Origin: Mytilus edulis
Taxonomy: Eukaryota > Mollusca > Bivalvia > Mytilida > Mytilidae
Direction of reading: 5' to 3'
Assembly (NCBI RefSeq): GCF_963676685.1
Contig: NC_092346.1
Span: 90,058,255-90,122,254 of the forward strand
Length of the DNA stretch: 64,000 nucleotides
Both the position numbers and the translations under genes were made by a program. Below are positions 1-11,470 of this stretch, one piece after another (within the stretch, counting starts at the first letter, position 1; each line of letters starts with the position of its first letter). The notes under the pieces were generated by a model. It worked only from the letters and a program-made list of their open reading frames with translations, ran no database searches and was not told where the DNA came from.

Positions 1-600
1 GTGCTCGTTAGATGTGAAAATCAGACGATATTAATATTAATTCATATGAGTGAAATTCCATGTGCAGGACGAAATAAAATTATATCTGATTCAGTAGAAT
101 TTTATATTGCATTACTAGGAACTTTACGACAGTCGACAGGGGAAATGAAAATAAAATAATACTCATTCAGATCCCGACACATATTTTTTTCTCCATTTCT
201 CTGAGAAGGAATATAACGTTATATTCCGTACACCATAACGTCACACGTATTTGGTCAAATTCTAGGCCTATCGACCAACTTTGAAGCCATTTATTTCAAA
301 AACAAGGATGGTGACATATGAGTTTCTATACGTGTATGGATTCACTATGCAATCCTGGATATTATGTTAGTTTTTTGTTTTTCTCCGTATATAAGAAAAT
401 AGCCATCCATTCGAAAATCTAAAAAGGTAAGCCGAAAAAAAGGCATTTCCCCTATATACCTAAGTAAATTTGTCGCAAAAATTGACGTTTTCCTATGATA
501 ATTACAAAAAAAACAAAAATGGTGACCCCCATTTTTTATTACATATTCCGATGTAACTCGATTCAAAGTACACGTATGCCAAAAAATTTGGAAATCGGGA
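1..600. other. No gene seen
   Basis: AT-rich sequence with short chance frames on both strands. Apart from the palindrome at 208-227, I recognise nothing. Confidence 0.5.
208..227. repeat. 20-bp perfect palindrome
   Basis: GGAATATAACGTTATATTCC equals its own reverse complement. No partner or gene nearby explains it. Confidence 0.7.
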
Positions 601-659
601 GATATGCCATTCGGTATCGTGTTACCTTAAGATACTCGTTACAAAGAATGCTGCTCAAA

Positions 660-1345
660 ATTTAGTGAAAGACGGGGTTAATCTTGCTTTGTTGCGAGAG
701 TTTATATTCTTTGTTGAAGGCAATTGTAGTGACCTGCAATACAAGTCCCATTCAATTGAGTTTAGTTATATGTCTTGTGTTTCTGTCTCTGCCCTAGGTT
801 TTCTATATTTTGCATGTTTAGTGCATCATGACATAAGACGTTACGTGTACCATGATGAGCTTTCGTGCAAGACTGCTACAAGTGTATTTTTTACATGGAA
901 CATTTGATCAGACTTTGACTTTTTGACTCCTGACCTACATGTATGCACAATGGGTGTGTTATCATGTTGCATTGTGTTCTTCGGTATATTACCTTGACCT
1001 CAAAATATAATTTTCAATTGACCTTGCTTCTGAATTTGTGGCATGTAGATGTATTGTCATAAGATGATGAGTCTATTGGCACGAGAAACTTCATGTGAGC
1101 TTGACCTTTGCCCTCAATGTAAAACTTGTATATTTTGTTTGAATTAAATGGAGAATTAACTGTATGATTGGCATTCGTACCAAATCTTCTAAGATATATT
1201 AGATACATAAGATATATTGTTAGTTTTGTGTACCACAATGACCCTTTTATCAAAATCCCTTTTTATTCACAAGAATCTCTTGACCAGACTATGACTTTTT
1301 GACTCTTGACCTTTGCATATTGGATGTGTCTCTTGGTATGATTAC
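660..1345. repeat. Degenerate direct repeat with TGACTTTTTGACTC motif
   Basis: GACTTTTTGACTCCTGACCT near 919 and GACTTTTTGACTCTTGACCT near 1291 are about 372 bp apart. Both are followed by a stretch leading to ATTACCTTGAC. Open frames here look like chance frames. Confidence 0.5.
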
Positions 1346-1429
1346 CTTGACGTCAAGTCAGGAGTCTCTGGTTTTTGTTAGTCTTGTATGTTTTTAGTTG
1401 TAAGTTTATTTTATAATTTGAAGTTTGAA

Positions 1430-1590
1430 CTGGTACACATTTTGTTAAGGGCCATCTGAAGCCCGCCTCTGGGCGAGGGATTTTCTCGCTTTGTTGAAGA
1501 CCCATTAGTGGCCTTTGACTGCTTTCTGCTCTTTTGACATGGTTACTGTCTCTTTTACACATTCCATATTTCCATTCTCAATTTTTAAGA
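1430..1590 (+). repeat. F-family dispersed repeat
   Basis: Marked by GGGCCATCTGAAG, TTTTCTCGCTTTGTTGAAGA and CCCATTAGTGGCC. Relatives lie at 59870-60030, 37340-37530 and, inverted, 56770-56960. Confidence 0.65.
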
Positions 1591-1975
1591 ACGTTTGGTT
1601 CAAATGAAACTTAATCCTTTAATTTCCGTGAATATCAAGTAAGAGAATTTACTGCTTCAGTAGCATCATGTGCAGCCAGTTGTGATAGATAATGCAAAAT
1701 GTTTCAATCATTTTACCTTAGATTTCATTTCATTGACATGTAGGTATGGATAGTCTGCTTTTACATCTTAAAAATTCACACAGAAGGTATACGCATATCA
1801 ATAAACTGAACTCAATGCTAAGAACCTTTAAAGTACACTTAGACAGAGAGCTCAATCTAGTGAAACACTTTGTTAAGGTGGTCACATTTAACTTGAAATA
1901 TCACTGTTTGTTAATACCAAACTGCACCGAGATCCTGAAAACAAATGTTTAAGTTAAGTCTATTAAAAGAAGAAT

Positions 1976-2335
1976 TCATTGGAAGTAAATAAGCTGATTA
2001 CTGAAATAAATGAAGAATATGTCTATTAACCACAGATGCCCCTGCTTGTTGAAAAAATGAGTAAACACATATAGATGCAGGATTCGCGTAATTTTGACCG
2101 TTTTGTGACCATAAGCATTGTAAATAAGTTTCAAAACATTTGGTTGAGGCAAATTAAAGTTAAAGAACGGAAACAACAGATTTAGCAGTTTTCCTATCTC
2201 AAAGCTCCGGTTGACATTTGTACCATTGGTACTCGTACCACAACTTTTTACATCTAAAAACTCATGAACAGTGATGCCATCGGGACCCAATATCGAACTT
2301 AATAGATCTGTGTCATGGGGTAATGTGAATCGCAC
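1976..2335 (-). other. 119-codon open frame of unknown nature, repeat-associated
   Basis: The frame starts at 2335 on the minus strand. It has a mostly ordinary first 80 residues (for example PHDTDLLSSILGPDG, VHEFLDVKSCGTSTNG) and then a hydrophobic, aromatic tail. Its middle DNA (ATTTGGTTGAGGCAAA near 2139) recurs near 3101, and the flank at 2400-2440 resembles a dispersed mussel repeat I recall. It is probably a relic or chance frame inside a repeat. I do not recognise a family. Confidence 0.25.
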
Positions 2336-2461
2336 ATTTGATTGAGTCAGACTTATTTAAGAGAAAGGAAACGAAAGAGTCAGCACTTCTTATGTTTTTA
2401 AAGGGACATGATAACTCTTGAACGGTAAAAGTGACACTTAAAAATTTCAAATTTAATTTTG

Positions 2462-3062
2462 TGTTGATGTGGGGATCCCGCTTACATGTTCAACCCCGCC
2501 TTATTCGGTATGTATGTGCCTGTGGTAAGTCAGGAGCCTGTAATTCAATGGTTGTCGTTTTTTATGTGTTACATATTTGTTTTTCGTTCATTTTTTATAC
2601 ATGAATTTGTTCGTTTATTTTCTCGTTTAATATTGTTTTACAATGTCATTTCAGTGATTTTTATTGCTGACTATATGCGGTATTGACTTTGCTCATTGTT
2701 GAAAGCTGTATATGACCTATAGTTGTGAGTGTTTGTGTCATTTGGTCTTTTGTGGAGAGTTCTCATTGGCACTCATGCCACATAAGGTGGAGGGTTGGGA
2801 TCCCGCTAACATGTTTAACCCCGCCTTATTTTATATGTACGTGCCTATCTTGTTTTTCGTTTATTTTTTGTACATAAATAAGACCGTTTGTTTTCTCGTT
2901 TGAATTGTTTTACATTGTCATGTTGGTGCCTTTAATAGCTGACTTTGCGATATGAACCTTGCTCATTGTTGAAGACCGTGTTGTGACCTAGGATACATTG
3001 TATAGTTGTTAATTTCTGTGTCATTTAGTCTCTTGTGGAGAGTTCTCATTGGCACTCATGCA
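2462..3062 (+). repeat. B-family dispersed repeat, two tandem copies
   Basis: Copies 2462-2784 and 2785-3062 share GGGATCCCGCT, ACCCCGCCTTATT, CTTTGCTCATTGTTGAA, TTGTGGAGAGTTCTCATTGG and CACTCATGC. The same family recurs at 39430, 45110, 54410 and inverted at 5250, 36780 and 54640. Open frames inside it are not genes. Confidence 0.8.
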
Positions 3063-3685
3063 CCAGCTTCTTTTATATATTGTGTATAATTTTTTGTAGT
3101 ATTTGGTTGAGGCAAACTAAAGTAAGAGAGCGGAACACTTTTTATGGGACGTTCGGTCTTTATGCCCCTAAATCATGGCGCCAACACAGAAGTTCTGACT
3201 ATTATGCTGGTGATACACATCCCACTAGCACTGACATTAATTCATGTACACATAATTTTATTATAAAAATATTCAATCTTAATTTTGATTTCTTTATTTT
3301 TGGCCGAATGATTATTTGCATGCCCATCACAATGACTGAATGAGTATCAAATTTGACAAATTTATTGTACATAATTATACATTTAATTATATTTTATAAC
3401 TTTTTTTCCAACTAATTAAAGCTTACCAACTTATTGATCATCACTTTCCTTTATTATGTCGTTTAACATTTTGTTTTGAACAAAAAGATTTGTTACATAT
3501 ACTTCACATGTATTTCTTTCAAATCTGACATTATTAAAAAGCCATTAAATAAAATTCAGTCGAACTTGAAAATAAATGTGCAATCAAATATATATGCAAG
3601 TCGTCAACTGGTCAAGTAACTAGATGCACATATCGTTAGCCATATAAACAACATGTCCTAATTGAATTGGGTGGTTTTAAAACTG

Positions 3686-3820
3686 CTAGCATAGGCGGAT
3701 CCAGTGCCCCCCCTCCCGTTTCGTGGGGGGGGGGGGGAATTGGTTGATTATATAGGGAATCATTGAAGCATGACTGGAGCGGGCCCCCTTAGGAAAACCT
3801 CTGGATCCACCACTGTCTAG
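3686..3820. mobile_element. Short MITE with GGCGGATCCAG ends
   Basis: The left end GGCGGATCCAG and the right end CTGGATCCACCACTG are inverted; CTAG flanks both. The centre has C and G homopolymer runs (about 3707-3738). About 135 bp in all. Confidence 0.65.
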
Positions 3821-4139
3821 ACATATTTACGTAAATAAGGGATGCATGAGTAAAGGAACAAAAATGAAACAAAACGACTGAAATAAATAAAAGGATGTTC
3901 GATGTACTAGCTGTATACTTCGGTTTGTTTTAAAAATCTATACGATGCTTTATTTTTATGTAGTTTCCTTATCAAAATAATTAAAATGAAAAGATAAATA
4001 CCTTATAGCTTCCTTTACCGTCGATGCTAAAATGTTAAATGTTATAAAATAATTTTAGCGTTTTTGACCTACTTTACCTTGTTATTCGGAGACTTGCGGT
4101 TATCTTCTGTTATATTCAACGGGAACATTAGAATGATCT

Positions 4140-4312
4140 AGAATATAACCCAGATGGAACCAAGAAGTTGGGTTGCCTTAACCAAACAACCCGGATGTTG
4201 AACCAGTTACCATGGTTTCGAACCAAAGAACCATGTAAGGTTCAGAACCAGAAAACCCAGATGGAACCAAGGTTTAAAACCAGAGTGCCCGGATATAACC
4301 TAATTGCATTCG
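4140..4312. repeat. Degenerate minisatellite of AACCAGATGGAACC type
   Basis: Short imperfect repeats of GAACCA, CCCAGATGGAACCAAG and similar. The open frame running through it has no recognisable protein. Confidence 0.6.
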
Positions 4313-5095
4313 GAATTCTCATGACTTTTTATACCTTCAATGTATTTTCCAAATCATTTATTTATTTAGTATATTTATATATAATTTATATATAATATGC
4401 GTTTTACGGGCGATATCTTTTTGCGCCAAAAATGGACTCATTTGCGGCAATGCTACTTCTGCGCCACCTCATTTCAAAAACTAAAGGTATCCTTTGGGCA
4501 AATTGAAAAATCATTTTATTGCTTTCTTTCATCGTCCATTATGAAAAAGGGTCGGTCGGTCGTGATTTTAGTCAATCATTGGCATACAACTAGTAGCAGG
4601 AACCGGGATATTTATTTTTTTCCGAATTCGATACCGTCCTAAACTTTGGTATAATCCGACAATTTGGACATGCATATTGATACGATTATAATATTGATGG
4701 TTTGACAAGTTCAGCACTAAATATGCGTCGATCTTATTTCAAATCTGAAGGAATAATTAAGGAATGCGTGGTAAACGACTCACAACGCTTTCTTAACGAA
4801 TATAATTTTGGCCAGGGAATACTCAGTTTTAATGTTTGCGATCAATTTTAGGTTCTAACGAAATGCAGGAAAACAAAATATAATATTTCTTTACCAAAGC
4901 ACCATGACGAAGAGCATCCCATTGTCTATATACACCTTACATCATTCTACAAAATATCAGGACAAACATTCCAATGCCGTTGTTTATACGTATAGTGGTA
5001 ACAATAGACATTTGTACATTTAAAAAAAAACATATTAATACATCATTATAAATGTTACTAGATTTATCAAAAATATGTACATTTATTGTTTACAG

Positions 5096-6778
5096 AAGCG
5101 TATTCACTCAGTGGATGTTACTGGAATGATTTACCTGTTGAACTCATCATCCCTCTTATCACTCCACAGATTTGTGTGGACGCATGCATCAAAGGGTCTT
5201 ATGAATACGCTGGACTTAGGGTAATGAGTACTGTGATTTAAAATACATACATTATGTATATTATACATTATACATAGATATAGGAAGATGTGGTATGAGT
5301 ACCAATGAGACAACTCTCCATCCAAGTAACAATTTATAAAAGTAAACCATTACAGAAAAACATGCCTGCATATATTAATATAGTACTGTTCCTAAGGTTT
5401 CTGTATGATTTGGATACGTTACCAACTTAAATATCGATTGAAATTGCTTGGTTAATCAGGCATTTGTGTCTCCTTCTGATAATATAGGTTTGTTCCGTGA
5501 TGAAAAAAAAATAATCCATTTTTTTTTACTATATGGATGCACAATTTTTAGTCCTCAATTTGATGTAAAATTTTTGATCAGTTTGTAGGTTTAATATAAA
5601 TCATTGAAATTTCCACACATGACAATGGTGTTTGAATTTAAAAAAAAAAAGATGATTCTGTAAAATTGTGCTTCAATATTTAAAATTTCAGAAAACTTTC
5701 AGAATTATATGAATAATAATTACATAACTGTGCACTTGAATAAAATTGTTGCATGAATATGCCAATACTCGCAAAACTTTGAACTTGATTTTAGTTATTG
5801 CAGAAATATTCATCATAAAATTATACAAATAATTGTAAAACTGTAAACGTGAAAAACATCTTGGCAGAATTATGAAAATAATTATAAAACTGTGTACTTG
5901 GATTAATTAATAGCAGAATAATGAAAGTATTGTATAACTGTGCACTTGAACTAAATGATTGTATAATTATGCAAATAGTTAAATATGTGCATAATAATGC
6001 AAGAAATTTTAAAACTGTTCACTAGAATTTCAATGATTTTTTTTCAATAAATCATGTAATAAGATGTATGCAGCAATTTGCCAATTGGTGTCAGCACAAA
6101 TGCTTTGGGTTTATTTAAACAAAATTTTGCATGCCCGATGATAACGACAAAAGTCTTTCATGCCCAGTTGGACGATTGTATTAATCCATTTATACCTGCA
6201 CACGTCATAACAGCCAAATAATTCATCTGTACTCTTTTTTTTTTATCTAATTTATTTTTGTGTTTGGTTGGGGTCAAAGCAAATGCATAGTTGAGTGATT
6301 TTATGTTCTTGTATTTCCAAGGTACCGTGAAAAAATGATCTGAAATAACTGATTTAGATTACTGCGTGCCAAATCAAAACATAGTGCTTAGATACCTATG
6401 AGGAGAACTGACTATTTCCTTACTTTTCATAATTTAAAAAATTGGAAATTATTGATTGAAATAGTAGTCGAATAATTCAAAGATATCATCAAGTATTCTA
6501 ATCGAATTAATTTAGAATAAGTTATTAATTAGGGAATAAAACATAATATCTACTTTTAATTTGTACATAATTAAATCCAATACTGCCACATACTGAAAAT
6601 GTATGCTATTTTGATATTTCGATTTTTAATATTTTAGATTGGTTATAGGTGTAAGTGTGGAACCAATATATCTGACCCATTTCAGGCTGCAATGTCTGCA
6701 TGTGACGTCGACTGTAATGGAGATAGTGCTTATAAATGTGGAGGAGCACAGGCAATGTCTATTTACCATATAGTATAA
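5096..6778 (+). CDS. WSC-domain protein, 3'-terminal two exons (partial gene)
   Basis: Seen: exon 5096-5220 follows a TTTACAG acceptor and ends at AGG|GTAATGAG. Exon 6638-6778 follows a TTTTAG acceptor and ends in TAA. The intron is phase 0; the first exon enters with two bases of a split codon. The joined 87 codons form one WSC domain. Its eight cysteines fall in the order GCYW, ICVDAC, YAGLRIGYRCKCG across the junction, ACDVDC and KCGG, and the protein ends ...AMSIYHIV. Known: WSC domains are extracellular cysteine-rich modules, thought to bind carbohydrate, found in secreted or membrane proteins. Inference: this is the C-terminal domain of a larger secreted or surface protein. No signal peptide or upstream exon was recognised in the first 5 kb, so the 5' part is missing or lies outside the window. 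The intron holds a B-family fragment and a degenerate tandem repeat. It could be a decayed paralogue, but both splice sites and the frame are intact. Confidence 0.82.
5250..5340 (-). repeat. B-family fragment in the WSC intron
   Basis: GATGTGGTATGAGTACCAAT and GAGACAACTCTCCATCCAAG are the inverted end of the B family. Confidence 0.7.
5690..6040. repeat. Degenerate tandem repeat of about 58-70 bp in the WSC intron
   Basis: Six or so diverged units with AAACTGTGCACTTGAA, then AATTATTGCA and GAATTATGAAA. AT-rich; no coding signal. Confidence 0.65.
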
Positions 6779-6851
6779 ACACATACATGTAAAAATGTGG
6801 AGGATCAATAGCAATGTCTGTATACCATATAGTTTGAACACATATTGATGA
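6734..6851 (+). repeat. 59-bp tandem duplication of the WSC exon end
   Basis: The last 14 codons of the WSC exon plus the stop are repeated 59 bp downstream, from 6793. The second copy reads KCGGSIAMSVYHIV and then TGA at 6835-6837, so it has diverged mostly at the third base and by conservative changes. It lies after the first stop, in the presumed 3' UTR. Confidence 0.75.
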
Positions 6852-6874
6852 ATATAAAGATTTAGCTAGACTTG

Positions 6875-6880
6875 AATAAA
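6875..6880 (+). promoter_or_regulatory. Polyadenylation signal of the WSC gene
   Basis: AATAAA lies about 100 bases after the WSC stop codon, before the LINE insertion. It supports 6638-6778 being the terminal exon. Confidence 0.55.
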
Positions 6881-6957
6881 ATGATACCTGTATTATAGAG
6901 TATTGAATAGATTAGAATTTTGATCGAAGTTATATATTGACTTCATAGTATATTAAT

Positions 6958-6973
6958 AGTAAGCCGCTTGTAT
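6958..6973 (+). repeat. Left target-site duplication of the LINE
   Basis: AGTAAGCCGCTTGTAT here is identical to 8854-8869 and abuts the truncated 5' end of the LINE. Confidence 0.88.
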
Positions 6974-8853
6974 ACCAGTTTTCAAAAGTGGTGATAGAGA
7001 ATGGGTGTCAAACTATAGGCCTATATCACTTTTGTCTATCATTGGTAAGGGTATGGAACGTTGTGTTTTAAAGCATTTTTTTTTAACCATTTTGACAAAA
7101 ACATAATATAATAACAAGTGCCAAGTCAGGTTTCATGCCTGGAAATTCACAATTAACCAACTTTTACACATAACAGATTTATTTGGCAAAGCTCTTGACG
7201 CAGGAAAAGAGATATGTGTTTTTTTTCTTTTTTTCTCGTGCTTTCGATTGAGTCTGGTATAAAGGACTAAATTTATGAACTTAGAAATATTGGTATAAGA
7301 TGAAACCTATTAAAATGTTTTATGAGCTATTTATCAAACCGGAAACAAAAAGTTGTTATCTCTGGTAAATCCTCGGATACTTTTTGATTATATGCTGGCG
7401 TCCATCGAGGATCAATACTAGGCCCCTTACTTTTCTTAGTATATAAATGACATTGTAAGCGACATAGACTCTAATATAAAATTTGATGCTGACGATACTT
7501 CCCTTTTCAAAGTAGGTGAAGATGAAAATGCAGCAGCGATCAAACTTAATTCTGATATAGAGCCCATCAAAAATTGGTCAGTCCGATGGGTAGTAAACTT
7601 TGATGCAAACAAGACTGAAGCTATGACAATTTCCAAGAAATCAGTAAAATCCAAGCACACCCTGTTTATATTTTAAATCATGATATAATTTCACCTCGGT
7701 TTAATTTTTCATGAGTATGGTTCGTGGCATTCTCATGTCAATAGAATAATTCAAAAGATAACACCCAGATAAAATTTTATGTCGTGCTTTAAAATTCAAA
7801 CTGAAAAGAAAGTGTTTACAAGCTATATATTCAAGTTTTATCCTACCTTTATTTGAATATCCAAATATTATGTTGGGCAATACTCCTAACTTATTTTTAA
7901 AAGTAATAAACTAGAAAATATGCAGGTGGAAGCGGCTAGGATAGTTACTAATGGTACTAAGTTATCATCCATCAACATAGTATACGACTAAACAGGATGG
8001 AAGTTACTATCAGAAAGACGTGAAAAACACAAAATCCAAAAAGTCATGAAATGTTTCACAATAAGACCCCTGATTATTTAAGCGATATTGTCCCTCAATA
8101 ATTGTTTAATATTCATAACTATAACACAAGACGAACGAATGACAATGCAATATATAAAGTGTAGAACAGAATTTTACCAGAAATCATTTTTTCCATCAGT
8201 TATTCGATCCTGGAATGTTATTCCCGACGATATCAGTTAACGTTCCCTTAATCAAAATGTAAGTAAAAAAAAAATTATTTCTATGGAGACAGGAAGGGAC
8301 AAATACTTCATGCCAGACTCCGGATGGATTGCAGTAATCTAAACGAACTTTTATTTAAGAGAAGTCATGTAGAAAGTAAAAACTGTACTTACGGTAGAAT
8401 CAAGAGCAGTTATCATTTTCTTCTCGAGTGTATAAATTACTCCCTTGTTCGAAAACGTACAATAGAAACAATTTCGTTCCCATACAATATAAACACTCTC
8501 CTGTTTGGCACCAATAACTCAGTCAAGAGGAAAATCTACTCGTGTTTAAACGACAATTTTAAGAAGATTCAAAGCGATTTTGCATAAAGCGTTTTTCATG
8601 TTTAGGATCATGATTTGAGTAGACAGTCTTGACAAAGTCCTGGAACACGCACCGTCATTGATACATATATATATATATATATAGGAAAGATCAGACAAAA
8701 ATCAATCGCAGTTATTTCCCTTTATCTTGTTTGACATGAAAACGGATTAATATAAGGGAATCCTTGTTACCCCCTTAGTATTAATGTATTACTGTATTTA
8801 TATGTATGTTCCATGTACTCATGTTCATGATTTTTTAAATAAAATATGTTAAA
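6974..8853 (+). mobile_element. 5'-truncated non-LTR retrotransposon (LINE, jockey/CR1-like RT)
   Basis: The insert starts inside the reverse transcriptase. Recognisable pieces on the + strand, in shifting frames, are VFKSGD and NYRPISLLS (about 6977-7037), a template-binding block with FTINQLLHITDLFGKALD, SILGPLLFLV then INDIV (about 7410-7460), the catalytic box as DADD at 7485-7496 in place of the usual FADD, VNFDANKTEAMTISKK (about 7590-7643), and a C-terminal Cys/His-type tail with CTYG and HFLLEC in the open frame 8324-8587. Stops and frameshifts (for example after LTILTKT and at LVY/IND) make it dead. The 3' UTR ends in an AT-rich tail with AATAAA near 8838. Perfect 16-bp target-site duplications flank it. 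Confidence 0.88.
8663..8684. repeat. AT dinucleotide microsatellite
   Basis: A run of alternating TA inside the 3' UTR of the LINE. Confidence 0.8.
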
Positions 8854-8869
8854 AGTAAGCCGCTTGTAT
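8854..8869 (+). repeat. Right target-site duplication of the LINE
   Basis: Second perfect copy of the 16-bp sequence at 6958-6973, directly after the AT-rich 3' tail. Confidence 0.88.
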
Positions 8870-9269
8870 GATTGATTGATGTCATTAGTATATCAGTGTC
8901 AATAATAACACATTTTTTGTTATCTTGCTTTGGACGATAGATGACTGGATACTGAGATCCCTAGTTATTTATCGAAATAACACTGTAGTTTTTTAAGTTG
9001 TATTTCTACGAAATAAATTCATTATAGATAGCAGACTTAAAACTTTGTGCAACAGAGGCGCGATTCGAAAACAAGAGACTTATCAGTGATATTTAAATCA
9101 TAAAAGTTAAAACGGGCAAATAAAGTACAAATTTCGCAAGCAATGGAAACCAAAAGTTCCAGAAGGTGTGCCAAATACAGCTAAGATTATATATAACTGG
9201 GGAAGAAAATCCATAGAATTTTAAATAGTTCAAAGTTTAGTAATATCAACATATCTGATAATGCATGTC

Positions 9270-10210
9270 ATATGAATGTCCTGGCTGCTGGGTCGATGAT
9301 TTTCTATGGGAGGAGGCCTCCACCAGCAGTTTTATCGACCCAGTGGTTATAAGTGGTTATTAATGAATACATAATAAATACCACGTCTAACATTTAGACG
9401 CGTGTTTCGTCTTCAAAAGACTCATCAAAATTCTAGATCTCGAAGTCTGGAGTATTAAATTATAATCCTGGTACCTTTGATAACTATTTATACCGCTGGG
9501 TCGATAAAACTGCTGGTGGACGTTTCGTCCCCGCGGGTATCACCAGCCCAGTAGTCAGCACTTCGGTGTTGACATGAATATCAATTATATGGTCATTTTT
9601 ATAAACTTCCTGTTACAAAACTTTGACCTTATCGAAAAATTAAGGATTTTCTTATCCCAGGAATAGATTACCGTAGCCGTATTTGGCACAACTTATGACT
9701 TTTTCGAATTTTGGGTCCTCAATGCTCTTCAACTTTGTACTTGTTTGGCTTTATAACTATTTTGATATGAGCGTCACTGATGGGTCTTATATAGACGAAA
9801 CGCGCGTCTGGCGTATTAAATTATAATCCTGGTACCTTTGATAACTATTTACACCATTGGGTCGATGCCACAGCTGGTAGACGTTTCGTCCCCGACGGTA
9901 TCACCAGCCCAATAGTCAGCACTTCGGTGTTGACATGAATATTAATCATATGGTCATTTTTATAAATTTCCTGTTATAAAACTTTGAACTTATCGAAAAA
10001 CTAAGGATTTTCTTATCCCAGGAATAGATTACCTTAGCCGTATTCGGCACAACTTTTTTCGAATTTTGGGTCCTTAATGCTCTTCAACTTTGTACTTGTT
10101 TGGCTTTATAACTATTTTGATATTAGCGTCACTGATAAGTCTCATGTTGACGAAACGCGCGTCTGGCGTATTAAATTATAACCCTGGTACCTTTGATAAC
10201 TATCAGTTAT
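9270..10210 (+). repeat. C-family dispersed repeat, two tandem copies plus inverted head
   Basis: Units begin near 9455, 9816 and 10171 (partial), about 355-361 bp apart. They share AATCCTGGTACCTTTGATAA, CCAGCCCA(G/A)TAGTCAGCACT, GGAATAGATTACC and GACGAAACGCGCGTCTGGCG. At 9279-9341 a hairpin (GCTGGGTCGAT and its complement in CAGTTTTATCGACCCAG) marks a head-to-head partial copy. Diverged fragments lie at 17195, 28140, 56040, 57590, 57940 and 59030. Non-coding. Confidence 0.8.
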
Positions 10211-10955
10211 GCAATTTTTACACATTTATTTCGTATTTACTTTAAATGCAGGTGCAACATATTTTTGTCTTTAAACAAATTAATAAACAAATTGTGAATT
10301 GTTTTTATGTGTTTTGATATCTGTCTATTCCTACTTGTGTTTTGGTTACCATAAGATGGTTATATGTTCCGTTAGGTTGTTGTTAACATCAGATGATTTA
10401 TTTGTTTTACGGGTAACACCTGTTAGTGAATTGATCTAACTATGTGTATGCCTTTCAATACCAGAGGCAAAGTATTCCACGGTGTACAATTCATGCACAC
10501 GTTTGTTCATTTGCTGTAGCAAATTCAGTCAAAATCTCCAATTGACTTCAATAAAAAACTTTTTTTAACTAAATTTATACCTACTTTACAATAAGAAACA
10601 TAAACTTTCTTATGTTAAACTTTTTAGTACATGTCGCTCCAGATTTGTCAACAAAAACAAACAACTCAACAATAAAAACAAAACCCAAATGGCGTTGTTT
10701 ACTAACGCACTCAATTCATACGCTGACCTCACTACTTTTCAATCCTGTAGAAAAAAATATAGGTGCAGTCAGCATTAATGTTTTTATGCTTTCAAACCTA
10801 GTTTTTGATTAATTTTATAATAAAATCATTCATGTAATATCAACAACCTTATCTACTAATTAGTGGAGAGTTATCGAGACTGATTGTCAACTAATGGACA
10901 GTCCTTTGAAGATGTATATCCTTTTATTGGGTTTCATTAGTTTAAGGAGATGCGT
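10211..10955. other. No gene seen
   Basis: AT-rich sequence with one short chance frame (10612-10812). Nothing recognised. Confidence 0.45.
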
Positions 10956-11470
10956 GCTTTGTCAATGTTACTCAACGAAAAACATAATAGAAGGTTATCT
11001 TACGTTGTAATTACAATCCCCTTCACTTTTCATGAATGTGACCCAAGAGTTCTAAATGGTAAAGTTGAAATCATCCCTTCGTACATTTTACGGATGACAT
11101 CACGAGTTGGTTGACCGTTATAGAATAACCGTTTCACAGATGATATCGGATATGTTCCTTACGTCGTAACTACAACCCCTTGCCTTTTCATGAATGTGAC
11201 CTACCGAATTATACTATTTACCGGGTTTGTAATAGACGGGTGCCACATGTGGAGCAGGATATTCTTACCCTTCCGGAGCATCTGACATCAACCCCAGTTT
11301 TTGGTGGGGTTCGTGTTGCTCATTGTTTAGTTTTCTATGTAAATTTTTGTGTACTATTATTTGTCTTTTTTTCATTTTTAGCTATGGCGTTGTCAGTTTA
11401 TTTTCGATTTATGAGTTTGACTGTTCCTCTTGTGTCTTTCGCCCCTCTTGATATAATACTCATCGAGGTG
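10956..11470 (+). repeat. E-family dispersed repeat
   Basis: Two related TTACGT(T/C)GTAA...CATGAATGTGACC blocks (near 11000 and 11160) lead into CCCAGTTTTTGGTGGGGTTC and GTCAGTTTATTTTCGATTTA. A relative lies at 36990-37190; inverted fragments lie at 18905, 25310 and 27570. The frame 11180-11524 runs through the repeat and is not a supported gene. Confidence 0.7.

Larger units (their letters stand above)
3130..5095. other. Intergenic, no gene recognised
   Basis: Apart from the MITE at 3686-3820 and the minisatellite at 4140-4312, this is AT-rich sequence with no exon I can support. The missing upstream WSC exons would be expected here or further left. Confidence 0.45.

Noticed and set aside
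7436..7660. Minus-strand open frame
   Set aside because: It lies antisense to the reverse transcriptase segment of the LINE.
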